Positions 16,706 to 24,602 of a stretch of 46,229 nt of DNA are shown here, piece after piece; position 1 is the stretch's first letter, and the number at the start of each line of letters is the position of its first letter. The DNA is from Terriglobia bacterium (GTDB taxonomy: Bacteria; Acidobacteriota; Terriglobia; Bryobacterales; Bryobacteraceae): contig PSRJ01000097.1 in the NCBI GenBank assembly GCA_003175985.1, positions 1 to 46,229 on the forward strand, written 5' to 3'. The notes below the pieces were generated by a model. The model ran no database searches and was not told where the DNA came from. It saw only the letters and a program-made list of their open reading frames with translations. The translations under genes and the position numbers were made by a program.

Positions 16706-17365
16706 ATGCTTCATCAAAACGTCGCAGAATTTCTGAGAAAAGCACGCGAAGATTCCAGTCTGGCCGAGCAGGTCAGGAACACGGATAGTTATGAGGGGCT
16801 GTCCGGACTATCACGGCACGCAGGTTCCGGCGCCAGCGCCCAGGAGTTCGAGGCTGCCTTCGCCGCCCGCAACGCTCGGGTGCTCGCTCAGCAGATGATC
16901 CGGACAGGCCTTATCGAACCGGCCGACCTGCCGGCTCCCCAGGCGCGGAATGCCGAGGTCCTGGAGGCTGTTCAGGAGTTGAACCTGGAGCCGGTGATCA
17001 CGCAACTGACAAACCGCAAGGAATGGGATCCGGGTCGCGCGGCGGCCGCGGTTCGCCGCTATCGCGGATTCCTGTATTTGAAGGCGGCGGACGTCGTGGA
17101 GACGTTGGTGCCCACCAGCGAAGTGGACGAAATCTGGCATCAGCACATCCTCAACACCAAACAATACGCCTCCGATTGCCAGAGGCTGCTCGGCGAATTC
17201 CTACACCACAGTCCTACTTCCGGTGTGGATCCGAATGAATCGCTCAGACTGCAAGACCCGTATTTCCATACGTGGGTTGCATACGAAAGCCTCTTCGGCG
17301 AGCCCTACGAGGAGACTATCGGCGCCGCATTGCTGAATCGCTGGCCCGCCGCCGGAGCCGCGTGA
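16706..17365 (+). CDS. Nif11-like N-terminus fused to glycine-rich-domain-like (PF07173-type) protein
   Basis: The protein has 219 residues. Residues 1-52 (LHQNVAEFLRKAREDSSLAE, then SAQEFEAAFA) match the Nif11-like helical pattern used as a leader or recognition domain in natural-product systems. Residues 95-200 resemble the glycine-rich domain-containing protein-like family, with RRYRGFLYLK, LVPTSEVDEIWHQHIL and KQYASDCQRLLGEFLHH. His145 and His147 in WHQH, plus His167-168, could bind a metal. The activity of that family is not established. A strong ribosome site AAGGAGG precedes the ATG. The stop overlaps the methyltransferase start (TGATG). It may recognise or modify the precursor, or be an unusual precursor itself (inference). 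Confidence 0.75.
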   Translation: MLHQNVAEFLRKAREDSSLAEQVRNTDSYEGLSGLSRHAGSGASAQEFEAAFAARNARVLAQQMIRTGLIEPADLPAPQARNAEVLEAVQELNLEPVITQLTNRKEWDPGRAAAAVRRYRGFLYLKAADVVETLVPTSEVDEIWHQHILNTKQYASDCQRLLGEFLHHSPTSGVDPNESLRLQDPYFHTWVAYESLFGEPYEETIGAALLNRWPAAGAA

Positions 17366-17973
17366 TGATCGCCGGGGCGACCGCCCGGAGCCGGGAAGCC
17401 GAACACTGGAACCGGGCGCTGACTTCCCCAGCGCCCACGTTCAACACCGAACCCAACGTATTTCTCGCAAGCATGCTTCGCGATCGCCGGCCAGGCAAGG
17501 CGCTGGATGCCGGCATGGGCCAGGGACGAAATGCCGTGTTTCTCGCATGCCAGGGGTGGGAGGTAGAGGGATTCGATCCGGCCGGAGATGCGGTCGCATT
17601 GGCCGATCGTAGGGCATCCGAAGCGGGCGTTCGTTTGAAAACTTCCGTGCACGACGAGGTGTCGTTTCCGTGGCGCCGGGAGCGTTGGGATTTGATTGTC
17701 GCTCTCTACGTCCCCGTACGTCTATTCGCGGCGCAGATTCTGGTTGCGCTGAAACCCGGTGGACTCCTGGTGACGGAAGGCCTGCAGATATCCGGGCCGG
17801 ACGCCTCTCGCATGGGCGCGGGCGTCGTGTTCGAAAGCAACGAACTGCTCGATATATTCGGCAGCCTGCGCATCCTGCACTACGAAGACACACTGGCGAT
17901 GGCCGACTTCGGGCCAAGAACCGGACCGGCGCGAATCGTCCGCTTGTGCGCGGAACGGAGCTTTTCGGAATGA
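17365..17973 (+). CDS. Class I SAM-dependent methyltransferase
   Basis: The 202-residue protein has the SAM-binding motif ALDAGMGQGRNAVFLA (46-61), the acidic end of strand 2 (VEGFDP), motif WDLIVALYV and the post-III stretch LKPGGLLVTEG. The N-terminal HWNRALTSPAPTFNTEPN is a pattern of small-molecule methyltransferases common in Acidobacteria. The start at 17365 shares a base with the preceding stop. The stop overlaps the next start as ATGA, so all three genes are translationally coupled. It probably methylates the peptide product or a cofactor or precursor used by the pathway; the substrate cannot be told. Confidence 0.85.
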   Translation: MIAGATARSREAEHWNRALTSPAPTFNTEPNVFLASMLRDRRPGKALDAGMGQGRNAVFLACQGWEVEGFDPAGDAVALADRRASEAGVRLKTSVHDEVSFPWRRERWDLIVALYVPVRLFAAQILVALKPGGLLVTEGLQISGPDASRMGAGVVFESNELLDIFGSLRILHYEDTLAMADFGPRTGPARIVRLCAERSFSE

Positions 17974-19340
17974 TCCGTTCGCATCGTCCCCAAAGCGTCG
18001 TAATTGCGGGTGCGGGAGTAGCCGGGCTCTCGGCGGCTCTGGCCTTGAGCCGTTCGGGCATTCGCGTCACCATAGTGGAGCGCGATGCCGTAGCGGAACT
18101 CTCGTGGACTCGTGCCGGAGTGCCGCATTTTTCCCAGCCTCACATTCTTCTGCCGCGCGGCCGCCAGGCGCTTTTGCGCCGTTTCCCCGATGTATATGCA
18201 GCTCTGCTGCGAATGGGTGCGCTCGAAATTGACCCGGCGCGAAAACTTCTCGGGGAATGCCGGCCCGGAGACGAAGAACTGCTCGCCCTAGCCGTCCGGC
18301 GCCCCCTGCTGGAAAGCGCACTCCGGGCAGCGGTGCTCGCAGAACCGGAGATCCGCGTGATTTCCGGGCAGAAGATTACCGGCCTGGCAGGGCGGGCGGG
18401 GTCGGTCCCCCGAATTGAAGGGTTGCGCACGGCCGCTGGAGATATGATCGGTGGCGACCTCGTAGTTGACGCTCTGGGGCGGACCTCGCCAGTACCTGCC
18501 TGGATTGAGGCGCTCGGAGGGCGGCCTCCACAGGTGGAATCCTTCCCTTGCGGGTTTGTCTACTACAGCCGCCATTTCCGGCTGCGTCCCGATGTGGACC
18601 TGCCGGATGGGCCATGGCTGTTCGGCCCTCGGGGCAAGATCGGTCCAATGACGTTCCTAATGTTCTATGGCGACAATCGCACGTTTGCGATCTCGTTCTG
18701 CGTTCCCACCGGCGTTCGTGATTTGCGGGTCATACGGCACGAAGCCGCGTTCATGGCCGCGTGCCGTGCCGTTCCCGTACTGCGGGAAGCAGCCGACCCG
18801 CGATCGGCCGAGCCGATTTCGCCGGTGATGCCGCTGGGGAGTCTGCAGAACACGTTCCGGCACTACCAACAGGACGGAGGTCCCTGCGCGCTGGGCACGT
18901 TGCCGATCGGGGATGCCATCTGCCACACCGATCCGTCGTTCTCGCTAGGATTATCGTTTGCACTGGACCATGCGGGCAAACTCGCGGATGCGATCACGGG
19001 CAATCCCGGCGACGGGCTCGCCCAGGCGCGCGCTTACTTCGCCGCAATCGAGCCGGAGGCCCGAGAACGTTTTCTCATGATCCGGAATATTTACGCCGCT
19101 CGCGAGCGCAAGCGCCAGGGGGAACCTCTCGATTTCACCAAACGCAGCAGTTGTTATCCACTCTTTGCGTCGATGGGTCTCGACGCGGCGGCTTTAATGG
19201 ATGCGGAAATCTTTCGCGTCGCGGTTCGCCGCTTTGGTTTGCTGGATCGACTCTCGGTATTCGACAACGATATTCGTTTGCAGGATCGCGTGGAAGAGCT
19301 TCTGAAAGATGGGATGGAACAGTCACCGGCCGCAGCATAA
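17970..19340 (+). CDS. FAD-dependent monooxygenase, epoxidase LasC-like / PHBH fold
   Basis: The 456-residue protein has an N-terminal dinucleotide fold (VVIAGAGVAGLSAALALSRS, GxGxxG at 14-19, ending VERD). The segment GVPHFSQPHILLPRGRQALL corresponds to the GVPQ...H.H.LL..GR signature of LasC-like FAD epoxidases. The second FAD motif is GDAICHTDPSFSLGLSFALDHA. The family oxygenates or epoxidises natural products in the cytosol using FAD and NAD(P)H. The start overlaps the methyltransferase stop (ATGA) and the gene closes the four-gene unit. It has no tryptophan-halogenase motif that I can see. In a peptide locus it is a candidate for side-chain oxidation (inference). Confidence 0.85.
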   Translation: MIRSHRPQSVVIAGAGVAGLSAALALSRSGIRVTIVERDAVAELSWTRAGVPHFSQPHILLPRGRQALLRRFPDVYAALLRMGALEIDPARKLLGECRPGDEELLALAVRRPLLESALRAAVLAEPEIRVISGQKITGLAGRAGSVPRIEGLRTAAGDMIGGDLVVDALGRTSPVPAWIEALGGRPPQVESFPCGFVYYSRHFRLRPDVDLPDGPWLFGPRGKIGPMTFLMFYGDNRTFAISFCVPTGVRDLRVIRHEAAFMAACRAVPVLREAADPRSAEPISPVMPLGSLQNTFRHYQQDGGPCALGTLPIGDAICHTDPSFSLGLSFALDHAGKLADAITGNPGDGLAQARAYFAAIEPEARERFLMIRNIYAARERKRQGEPLDFTKRSSCYPLFASMGLDAAALMDAEIFRVAVRRFGLLDRLSVFDNDIRLQDRVEELLKDGMEQSPAAA

Positions 19341-19350
19341 AAAAAGCAAA

Positions 19351-19405
19351 CCGCTCCCTGGCGGTCGCGGCTCCCGCTTACTGAGCCGCGACCGCCAGGG
19401 AGCGG
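19351..19405. terminator. 23-bp perfect hairpin, terminator between convergent genes; member of a dispersed repeat
   Basis: The arms 19351-19373 and 19383-19405 are perfect reverse complements with a 9-base loop. Read on the minus strand the hairpin is followed by TTTGCTTTTTTTATG, a good T-run for an intrinsic terminator after the small gene at 19420-19491. It also lies ten bases after the monooxygenase stop on the plus strand. The arm sequence GAGCCGCGACC...GGGAGCGG recurs at about 34037-34119, 37802-37827 and, degraded, 24567-24589. Confidence 0.85.
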
Positions 19406-19419
19406 TCTTTGTCGAATGC

Positions 19420-19491
19420 TCAACTCTTGTGGTCGCCGGGAGGGTCGGGTTGAGGATTGAATCCCGCTTTAACGCCTGTCTGTACCTTCAT
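19420..19491 (-). CDS. Short peptide gene, 23 aa (second candidate peptide product)
   Basis: The gene has a strong ribosome site (AAAGGAGA) seven bases before the ATG and encodes MKVQTGVKAG followed by FNPQPDPPGDHKS. It is preceded by copy C of the shared element found upstream of the precursor and export operons, and is followed by a terminator-like hairpin. The MKVxTxVKAG beginning and the Pro-rich FNPQPDPPG centre recall short peptides annotated as hypothetical in other genomes (from memory, unverified). There is no Cys and no membrane segment. Start site, motif and terminator together make a real gene likely despite its size; the function is unknown. Confidence 0.68.
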   Translation of the reverse strand: MKVQTGVKAGFNPQPDPPGDHKS

Positions 19492-19518
19492 TGCCGTTCT
19501 CCTTTCGTTTCGCTTTAA

Positions 19519-19547
19519 CTGCCCTTCACTAACACAGGCGAAAACGG
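19519..19547 (-). promoter_or_regulatory. Shared upstream element, copy C (23-aa peptide gene)
   Basis: On the minus strand this reads CCGTTTTCGCCT, variable bases, then TAGTGAAGGGCAG, ending 27 bases before the start of the 23-residue gene. The first half is identical to copy A upstream of the export operon. The purine and A-rich stretch upstream (19548-19580) resembles that upstream of copy B. Confidence 0.6.
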
Positions 19548-19569
19548 GGAACAGTTTTTTTGATTTCCT

Positions 19570-21531
19570 TCAAAAATTCTTGCTGTTTTCAGAGCCGGCT
19601 CGCCGGTCTGGCCGGAATCCCCGCAGACTCCGCGGTTCGGCGGAGTTGTGGGACGGCATACGCATTCTGGGGGATCCGGTGGTCACAGCGGAGGCGCCGC
19701 CACCAGAGGCGATCGGAAGCGCCGCTTCCGAGTTGTAGGAATCCGGTCCGCTGATATCGAGATAGACGTTGCCGGAATGGATCCCGCTCGGCACCACCAC
19801 ATTGAGCTGATATCCTCCGCCGAGGGTCGATTGCGTTCCGGCAAAAGAGACGGTCGCCTTGATGTTGTCGATATAGGCCGTGAACGCGTTGGTCGTCGAA
19901 CCGGAAGCGCCCACATCACCAAGGCCCGTCAGGTAGACCAGCAACGTCTCGCCCACTCGCGCCGGATTGGAGGGAGTGACCAGCGAGTAATCCGCATGTT
20001 GCGCCGCCGCATAGTTGAAACCGTTGATGTAATTCAGGAATATGCCTGGAGACGTCAGCCTCACGAAGTTGGTGACCGTGTTTGAGGGAACTCCGTTATT
20101 AATCACTTGAATCGAAGCCGCGATTTCGGTGGTCGCGAATGGAATCACCGCGTTGATCTGAGTGGGACTGACCGAGAAAACCGGCGCCGCCCGGCCATTG
20201 ACCATTACCTGTACTCCCCTGAGGCTGGAAGGAAGGCTCGAATCCGATGCGGTGGTGGATGCCAGATTCGTTCCGAAGACCGAAATCAGTTCGCCGGGCG
20301 AGACACTCGCCGTGAACGGCACGAAACTCCCCGCATTGAGAATCCCAGTGGGGTTGATGTAGACTCCGGTGCCGGTGAACGTTGGCGCCTGAACCAGCGC
20401 CGTAATTCCCAGCGCCGTCCCTTTCGCCAAGGCGATCCCTACGGCCCCGCCCGCTCCAAGAACGTAATGGTTGTAAGAATCGTCGAAAGTTCCGTCCGAA
20501 TTCGCCTTGGGTGCATCCGCGTAGGTGTAATCCACGGGATTATTGTTGAAGGGCGATAGCAGGCGATGATGCGCCAGCAGAAGCCCGGTCACTGCGTTCA
20601 ACGATCCAAAGCCCGATTGAATATCGGCCCGCACGCTCGCCAACTGGGAGTTGTCCACGACGACGCCGGCCTGGTAATACAAGCCGCTGAATTTGGGTGT
20701 GCCGCCGGAACTGGTGCGAACGCCCACGATCATGTCCCAGCCCGTCGGGGAACCGCCAAAAACGAAGTTGCCGTCGGGCGAAAAGTATAAGTACTTCTGG
20801 CCGGCGATCAGATTCGAACTCGCGGATAAGGACCCGCCAAAATTGACGACGGCGGCGCCATTGCTGAAGATGTATCGCACGCCGGAAATGTTCTGGTTCG
20901 TCGCCGAGCTTCCGTTGCCGGCAATGTATCCGGTAGCGCGCACCGTTCCGATGTTCCCGTTGCCATCGGGGTTGAGCTGAAACGTGCTGTCCCGGTTATA
21001 CAACACGCCATTTTGCGATCCCGGTGCGGGAAAATCGACACCCATCATCGTATAGGCTCCCTGAAAAGTGGAAACAGTAGGAGCTGGGGATGGCAGCAAC
21101 GCGGCAATAAACAGGTCGTTGTAGCCGACACTGTTTTCTGTGCTGCTGGCCACGAAAATGCCATTGGAAACCAACCCGTAAACGTAATCGTCTTTGGACA
21201 CCGGGCTGCTGAGAAAGCCATAACCGCTGGCCGCGACGGAATACGTGCCCTTGGTCTTGTAATCCTGGGGTTGGGAGGCGTTGCTGTCCATCACCTTGGT
21301 GTTGTCGATGGTGTAGTTGCCGTTTCCGTCGAAGGTGATGCTGCCATACATGGAAATGGCCTGGCTGAGGTCGCCGGCACTATCACCCACGAGCCACACG
21401 ACTTCCCGAAAATAGTAGCTTCCCTTGAGCAGTCCGTTTCCCGAGGTATCCCACGTCTGGGCGGCCGCCGGTCCTGCCGCGGCGAACAGGAAGAGGAAGC
21501 ATACCAGCAAGGCTAGAATTCTTGTTTTCAC
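19570..21531 (-). CDS. Exported protein with TIGR03437 (Solibacter-type) C-terminal domain
   Basis: The 653-residue protein starts at a GTG and has a clear signal peptide (to about residue 25, AAAGPAAAQ). A long beta-rich region follows, with FDGNGNYTIDN and FSPDGNFVFGG repeats. The TIGR03437 domain spans about 393-610: NAGSFVPFTASVSPGELISV, VNGRAAPVFSVSPTQINAVI, ETLLVYLTGLGDV and YQLNVVVPSGI. This domain is abundant in Solibacter; its function is not established, but a cell-surface or extracellular location is expected. The last 35-40 residues are Arg- and Ser-rich and look unlike the family end, so the true domain may finish near AALPIASGG. A TGTACCG/CGGTACA inverted repeat lies upstream at 21552-21568. 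Confidence 0.85.
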   Translation of the reverse strand: MKTRILALLVCFLFLFAAAGPAAAQTWDTSGNGLLKGSYYFREVVWLVGDSAGDLSQAISMYGSITFDGNGNYTIDNTKVMDSNASQPQDYKTKGTYSVAASGYGFLSSPVSKDDYVYGLVSNGIFVASSTENSVGYNDLFIAALLPSPAPTVSTFQGAYTMMGVDFPAPGSQNGVLYNRDSTFQLNPDGNGNIGTVRATGYIAGNGSSATNQNISGVRYIFSNGAAVVNFGGSLSASSNLIAGQKYLYFSPDGNFVFGGSPTGWDMIVGVRTSSGGTPKFSGLYYQAGVVVDNSQLASVRADIQSGFGSLNAVTGLLLAHHRLLSPFNNNPVDYTYADAPKANSDGTFDDSYNHYVLGAGGAVGIALAKGTALGITALVQAPTFTGTGVYINPTGILNAGSFVPFTASVSPGELISVFGTNLASTTASDSSLPSSLRGVQVMVNGRAAPVFSVSPTQINAVIPFATTEIAASIQVINNGVPSNTVTNFVRLTSPGIFLNYINGFNYAAAQHADYSLVTPSNPARVGETLLVYLTGLGDVGASGSTTNAFTAYIDNIKATVSFAGTQSTLGGGYQLNVVVPSGIHSGNVYLDISGPDSYNSEAALPIASGGGASAVTTGSPRMRMPSHNSAEPRSLRGFRPDRRAGSENSKNF

Positions 21532-21695
21532 AATTGCTTAGATGTTCCGGATGTACCGGTGCGGTACAAGGTATTGAACGGCCGCCCTAATTTACCGGCA
21601 TAGGGTCAAGTCTATACAATTCCAGGTCAAGAACCCGCAGGACGATGCTGATAGACTGTTTAGTTCCGGCGATTTCAACGGATAGACACTAAAAA

Positions 21696-22601
21696 ATGTC
21701 CAATCTGGGATACGTAGGTCTGGGCGTTATGGGCAGCCGCATGGCCGACCGCCTGCTCGCGAAAGGGCATAGCCTCAGCGGTTACAACCGCACCCGGTCG
21801 AAGGCCCAGTGGCTCATCGATAAGGGGATGAAGTGGGCCGGTTCGCCGCGTGAGGCGGCGGCCGCGACGGATGTCACCTTTTCCATGGTCACGAATTCGG
21901 CGGCGCTCGAGGAGATCGCCAACGGGCCGGATGGGGTGATCGCCGGGTTGAGCCCCGGCAAGATCTGGGTGGATATGAGCACGGTGAGTCCCGCCGTGAA
22001 CCGCGCGCTCGTCGCCCGCGTTCGGGAGAAGGGCGCCGATATGCTCGATTCGCCGGTGTCCGGCAGCGTCATCACGCTCGAACAGGGCAAGCTCACCATG
22101 ATGGTAGGGGGGCGGAAGGAGTCCTTCGACCGCATCCAGCCCATCCTGCTCGATATCGGCCCGAAGGCCACTTACGTGGGCGATAACGGGCTGGCGGTGG
22201 CGATGAAGATCGCCACAAACCTCAGTCTTACAGCGCAAATGCTGGCCTTTTCCGAGGGAGTGCTGCTCGCGGAGAAGAGCGGCATTCCCCGGGAGATTGC
22301 CGTGGAAGTGCTCACCCACAGCGCGATTGCTTCGCCCATGGTTCAGTATCGAGGTCCGTTCGTTCTCAAAATGCCTGAGGAAGCCTGGTTTGACGTAAAC
22401 ATGATGCAAAAGGACCTGCTGCTGGCGCTGGAACTGGGCCGCCAGGTGGATGTCCCGTTGCCGACCACCTCACTCACCAACGAGTACCTGAGCGCCGCCC
22501 GCGGCATGGGCCTGGCGAAACAGGATTTTGCCATCATTTTTGAAGTTCTGGCGCGTATGTCTGGAGTAAGCAAGAATGACCACAGCGATTCATCCCACTA
22601 A
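21696..22601 (+). CDS. NAD(P)-dependent beta-hydroxyacid dehydrogenase (3-hydroxyisobutyrate dehydrogenase family)
   Basis: The 301-residue protein has the Rossmann motif YVGLGVMGSRMADRL, the substrate motif DSPVSGSV and the catalytic-lysine helix AMKIATNLSL. These belong to the family oxidising 3-hydroxyisobutyrate, tartronate semialdehyde, glyoxylate or similar acids. The C-terminal helical domain is complete. It is the first gene of a five-gene plus-strand operon with the 2-oxoacid dehydrogenase subunits and overlaps E1 alpha by 26 bases. That suggests its product or substrate feeds the complex, as in branched-chain or acetoin-like catabolism (inference). Confidence 0.9.
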   Translation: MSNLGYVGLGVMGSRMADRLLAKGHSLSGYNRTRSKAQWLIDKGMKWAGSPREAAAATDVTFSMVTNSAALEEIANGPDGVIAGLSPGKIWVDMSTVSPAVNRALVARVREKGADMLDSPVSGSVITLEQGKLTMMVGGRKESFDRIQPILLDIGPKATYVGDNGLAVAMKIATNLSLTAQMLAFSEGVLLAEKSGIPREIAVEVLTHSAIASPMVQYRGPFVLKMPEEAWFDVNMMQKDLLLALELGRQVDVPLPTTSLTNEYLSAARGMGLAKQDFAIIFEVLARMSGVSKNDHSDSSH

Positions 22602-23574
22602 AACCGAATCCGCCCTGGAAGCCGAGCGGTGCCTGCGCATGTACCGGCGGATGCTCATGATCCGCCTGTTCGAAGAGAACGTCAACGATCTGTACACCCG
22701 CGCACTCATGCCCGGACTCGCCCACCTTTATATCGGCGAGGAGGCAATCGCCGTGGGCGTATGTGAGGCGCTGACGCAGGACGATTACATTACCAGCACG
22801 CACCGCGGCCACGGCCACTGCGTCGCCAAGGGCGCCGCGCTCGACCGCATGTTCGCCGAACTACTCGGCAAAGAAGCCGGCTACTGCAAGGGGAAAGGCG
22901 GCTCGATGCATATCGCCGATCCGGACACCGGCAACCTGGGCGCCAACGCGATCGTGGGCGGGAGCGCCGGCATCGCCACCGGAGCGGCGTTCGCTGCCAA
23001 ACGGCTGGGCAACGGCCGCGTCTGCGTCTGTTTCTTCGGAGAGGGCGCTCTCGGCCAGGGCGTGCTCTACGAAGTCATGAACATGGCCGCGCTTTGGAAA
23101 TTGCCCGTCATTTACCTGTGCGAGAACAACATGTATAACGAGTACACACACTACTCGGAGACCACTGCCGGCGATATCCTGACCCGCGCCGCCGGTTTCG
23201 GGCTGCCCGGCGAAGCCATCGATGGCCAGGATGTGCGCGCGGTTTATGCCGCCGCCAAGAAGTTCATCGATCGAGCCCGCGCCGGAGAAGGCCCCGCCTT
23301 CCTTCTCGCCAACACCTACCGTTTCTTCGGTCATCATGTAGGCGATGTCAGCCGCGATTATTATCGCGCCAAGCAGGAAGAACAAACCTGGAAAAGCCAG
23401 CGCGACCCGATCCAGCTTTTCTCCACTTATCTGGTGGCCCAAAACCTCGCGGACCAGGCCCGCTTCGATGAGATTTATGCCGAGGTGAAAGCTGAGGTGG
23501 ATCGCGCCGTGCAGTTTGCGGTCGCGGCGCCCTATCCTTCCGCAGACAAGGTGGACCAGGATGTCTATGCCTGA
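22576..23574 (+). CDS. 2-oxoacid dehydrogenase E1 component, alpha subunit (PDH/acetoin type)
   Basis: The 332-residue protein shows the thiamine-diphosphate motif GEGALGQGVLYEVMNMAALW...CENN and the entry region HLYIGEEAIAVG. STHRGHGH and the phosphorylation-loop-like FGHHVGDVSRDYYR are also present. Length and motifs match AcoA/PdhA-type subunits of heterotetrameric E1 enzymes, which decarboxylate a 2-oxoacid and reductively acylate the lipoyl group of E2. The start has GGAG nine bases upstream. Substrate specificity (pyruvate, branched-chain oxoacid or acetoin) cannot be read safely. Confidence 0.92.
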   Translation: MTTAIHPTKTESALEAERCLRMYRRMLMIRLFEENVNDLYTRALMPGLAHLYIGEEAIAVGVCEALTQDDYITSTHRGHGHCVAKGAALDRMFAELLGKEAGYCKGKGGSMHIADPDTGNLGANAIVGGSAGIATGAAFAAKRLGNGRVCVCFFGEGALGQGVLYEVMNMAALWKLPVIYLCENNMYNEYTHYSETTAGDILTRAAGFGLPGEAIDGQDVRAVYAAAKKFIDRARAGEGPAFLLANTYRFFGHHVGDVSRDYYRAKQEEQTWKSQRDPIQLFSTYLVAQNLADQARFDEIYAEVKAEVDRAVQFAVAAPYPSADKVDQDVYA

Positions 23575-24568
23575 AACGATTACTGCGACGCGCGAAATCA
23601 CGCTTGGGGAAGCTGTGCGCGAAGCCCTTGCCGAAGAGATGCGGCGCGACAGCCGCGTCTTCGTTATGGGCGAAGACGTAGCCCAGGCCGGGACCGCTTT
23701 CAAGGTTCTCTCCGGAATGGTCGATGAATTCGGTTCCGACCGCGTGCTCGATACGCCTATCTCGGAAGCGGGCTTTACGGGAATCGCGGTCGGCGCCGCC
23801 ATGACCGGGATGCGGCCGGTGGTCGATATCATGTTCGGCGATTTTGTCGGATTGACCATGGACCAGATGGTGAACCAGGCCGCCAAGGTGCATTACATGT
23901 CGGGCGGAAAATGGAAGGTGCCCATGGTCATGCGTGCGACGCTCGGCGCTACGCGGCGCTCGGCGGCGCAGCATTCGCAATCCCTGCACGCCTGGTTCTG
24001 TCACATCCCCGGTTTAAAAGTGGTGCTGCCCTCTACGCCCTACGATGCGAAAGGGCTTCTGAAGAGCGCCATTCGCGATGAAAATCCGGTGGTCTTTTAT
24101 GAAGACAAGATGATGTTCCGCTTCAAAGGCCCAGTGCCTGCCGAAGAATACACCATTCCTTTGGGCGTGGCGGACATCAAGCGCGAAGGCAGCGACATCA
24201 CCATTGTGGCCACCAGCAGTATGGTGCACGTCGCCCTGAGCGCGGCCAAGCTGCTGGAAGAGGAAGACATCAGCGCGGAAGTGATAGACCCGCGCACGCT
24301 TTGGCCGCTGGATGAGAAAACGCTGATCGATTCGGCGAAGAAAACTTCGCGCGTGATCGTGATGGACGAAGGCTACGGCCGTTACGGAGCGGCCGCGGAA
24401 ATCGCCGCGGTGATCGCCGAAGGCGCATTTTTCGACCTGGAAGCTCCGGTGAAGCGGTTGTGCGCCATGCATGTACCGATTCCCTTTTCGCCGCCGCTCG
24501 AAGACGCAACTGTACCGACCGAGAAGACGGTATTTGAAGCAGCTCGCGCGCTGCTAGGTGGTAAGTGA
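23561..24568 (+). CDS. 2-oxoacid dehydrogenase E1 component, beta subunit
   Basis: The protein has about 335 residues with the E1 beta landmarks ITLGEAVREALAEEMRRD, VFVMGEDVAQAG, DTPISEAGFTGIAVGAA and EVIDPRTLWPLDEKTL. It pairs with E1 alpha to complete the thiamine-dependent active site. The ATG at 23561 has AAGGTGG six bases upstream and overlaps the E1 alpha stop; an ATG two codons later (23567) is equally possible. The C-terminal transketolase domain is complete. Confidence 0.92.
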   Translation: MSMPETITATREITLGEAVREALAEEMRRDSRVFVMGEDVAQAGTAFKVLSGMVDEFGSDRVLDTPISEAGFTGIAVGAAMTGMRPVVDIMFGDFVGLTMDQMVNQAAKVHYMSGGKWKVPMVMRATLGATRRSAAQHSQSLHAWFCHIPGLKVVLPSTPYDAKGLLKSAIRDENPVVFYEDKMMFRFKGPVPAEEYTIPLGVADIKREGSDITIVATSSMVHVALSAAKLLEEEDISAEVIDPRTLWPLDEKTLIDSAKKTSRVIVMDEGYGRYGAAAEIAAVIAEGAFFDLEAPVKRLCAMHVPIPFSPPLEDATVPTEKTVFEAARALLGGK

Positions 24569-24589
24569 GCCGCGACTGCCGGGAGGCGG
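24567..24589 (+). repeat. Degenerate half-copy of the GAGCCGCGACC repeat
   Basis: GAGCCGCGACTGCCGGGAGG is close to one arm of the hairpin at 19351-19405. It fills part of the gap between E1 beta and the M24 gene, just before the latter's ribosome site. Only one arm is present, so it should not form the long hairpin. Confidence 0.45.
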
Positions 24590-24602
24590 AGGAGGATTTC
24601 TT

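Noticed and set aside
22861..23886. Minus-strand frame (341 codons) across the E1 alpha/beta junction
   Set aside because: It lies antisense to two clear enzyme genes and lacks protein-like motifs.
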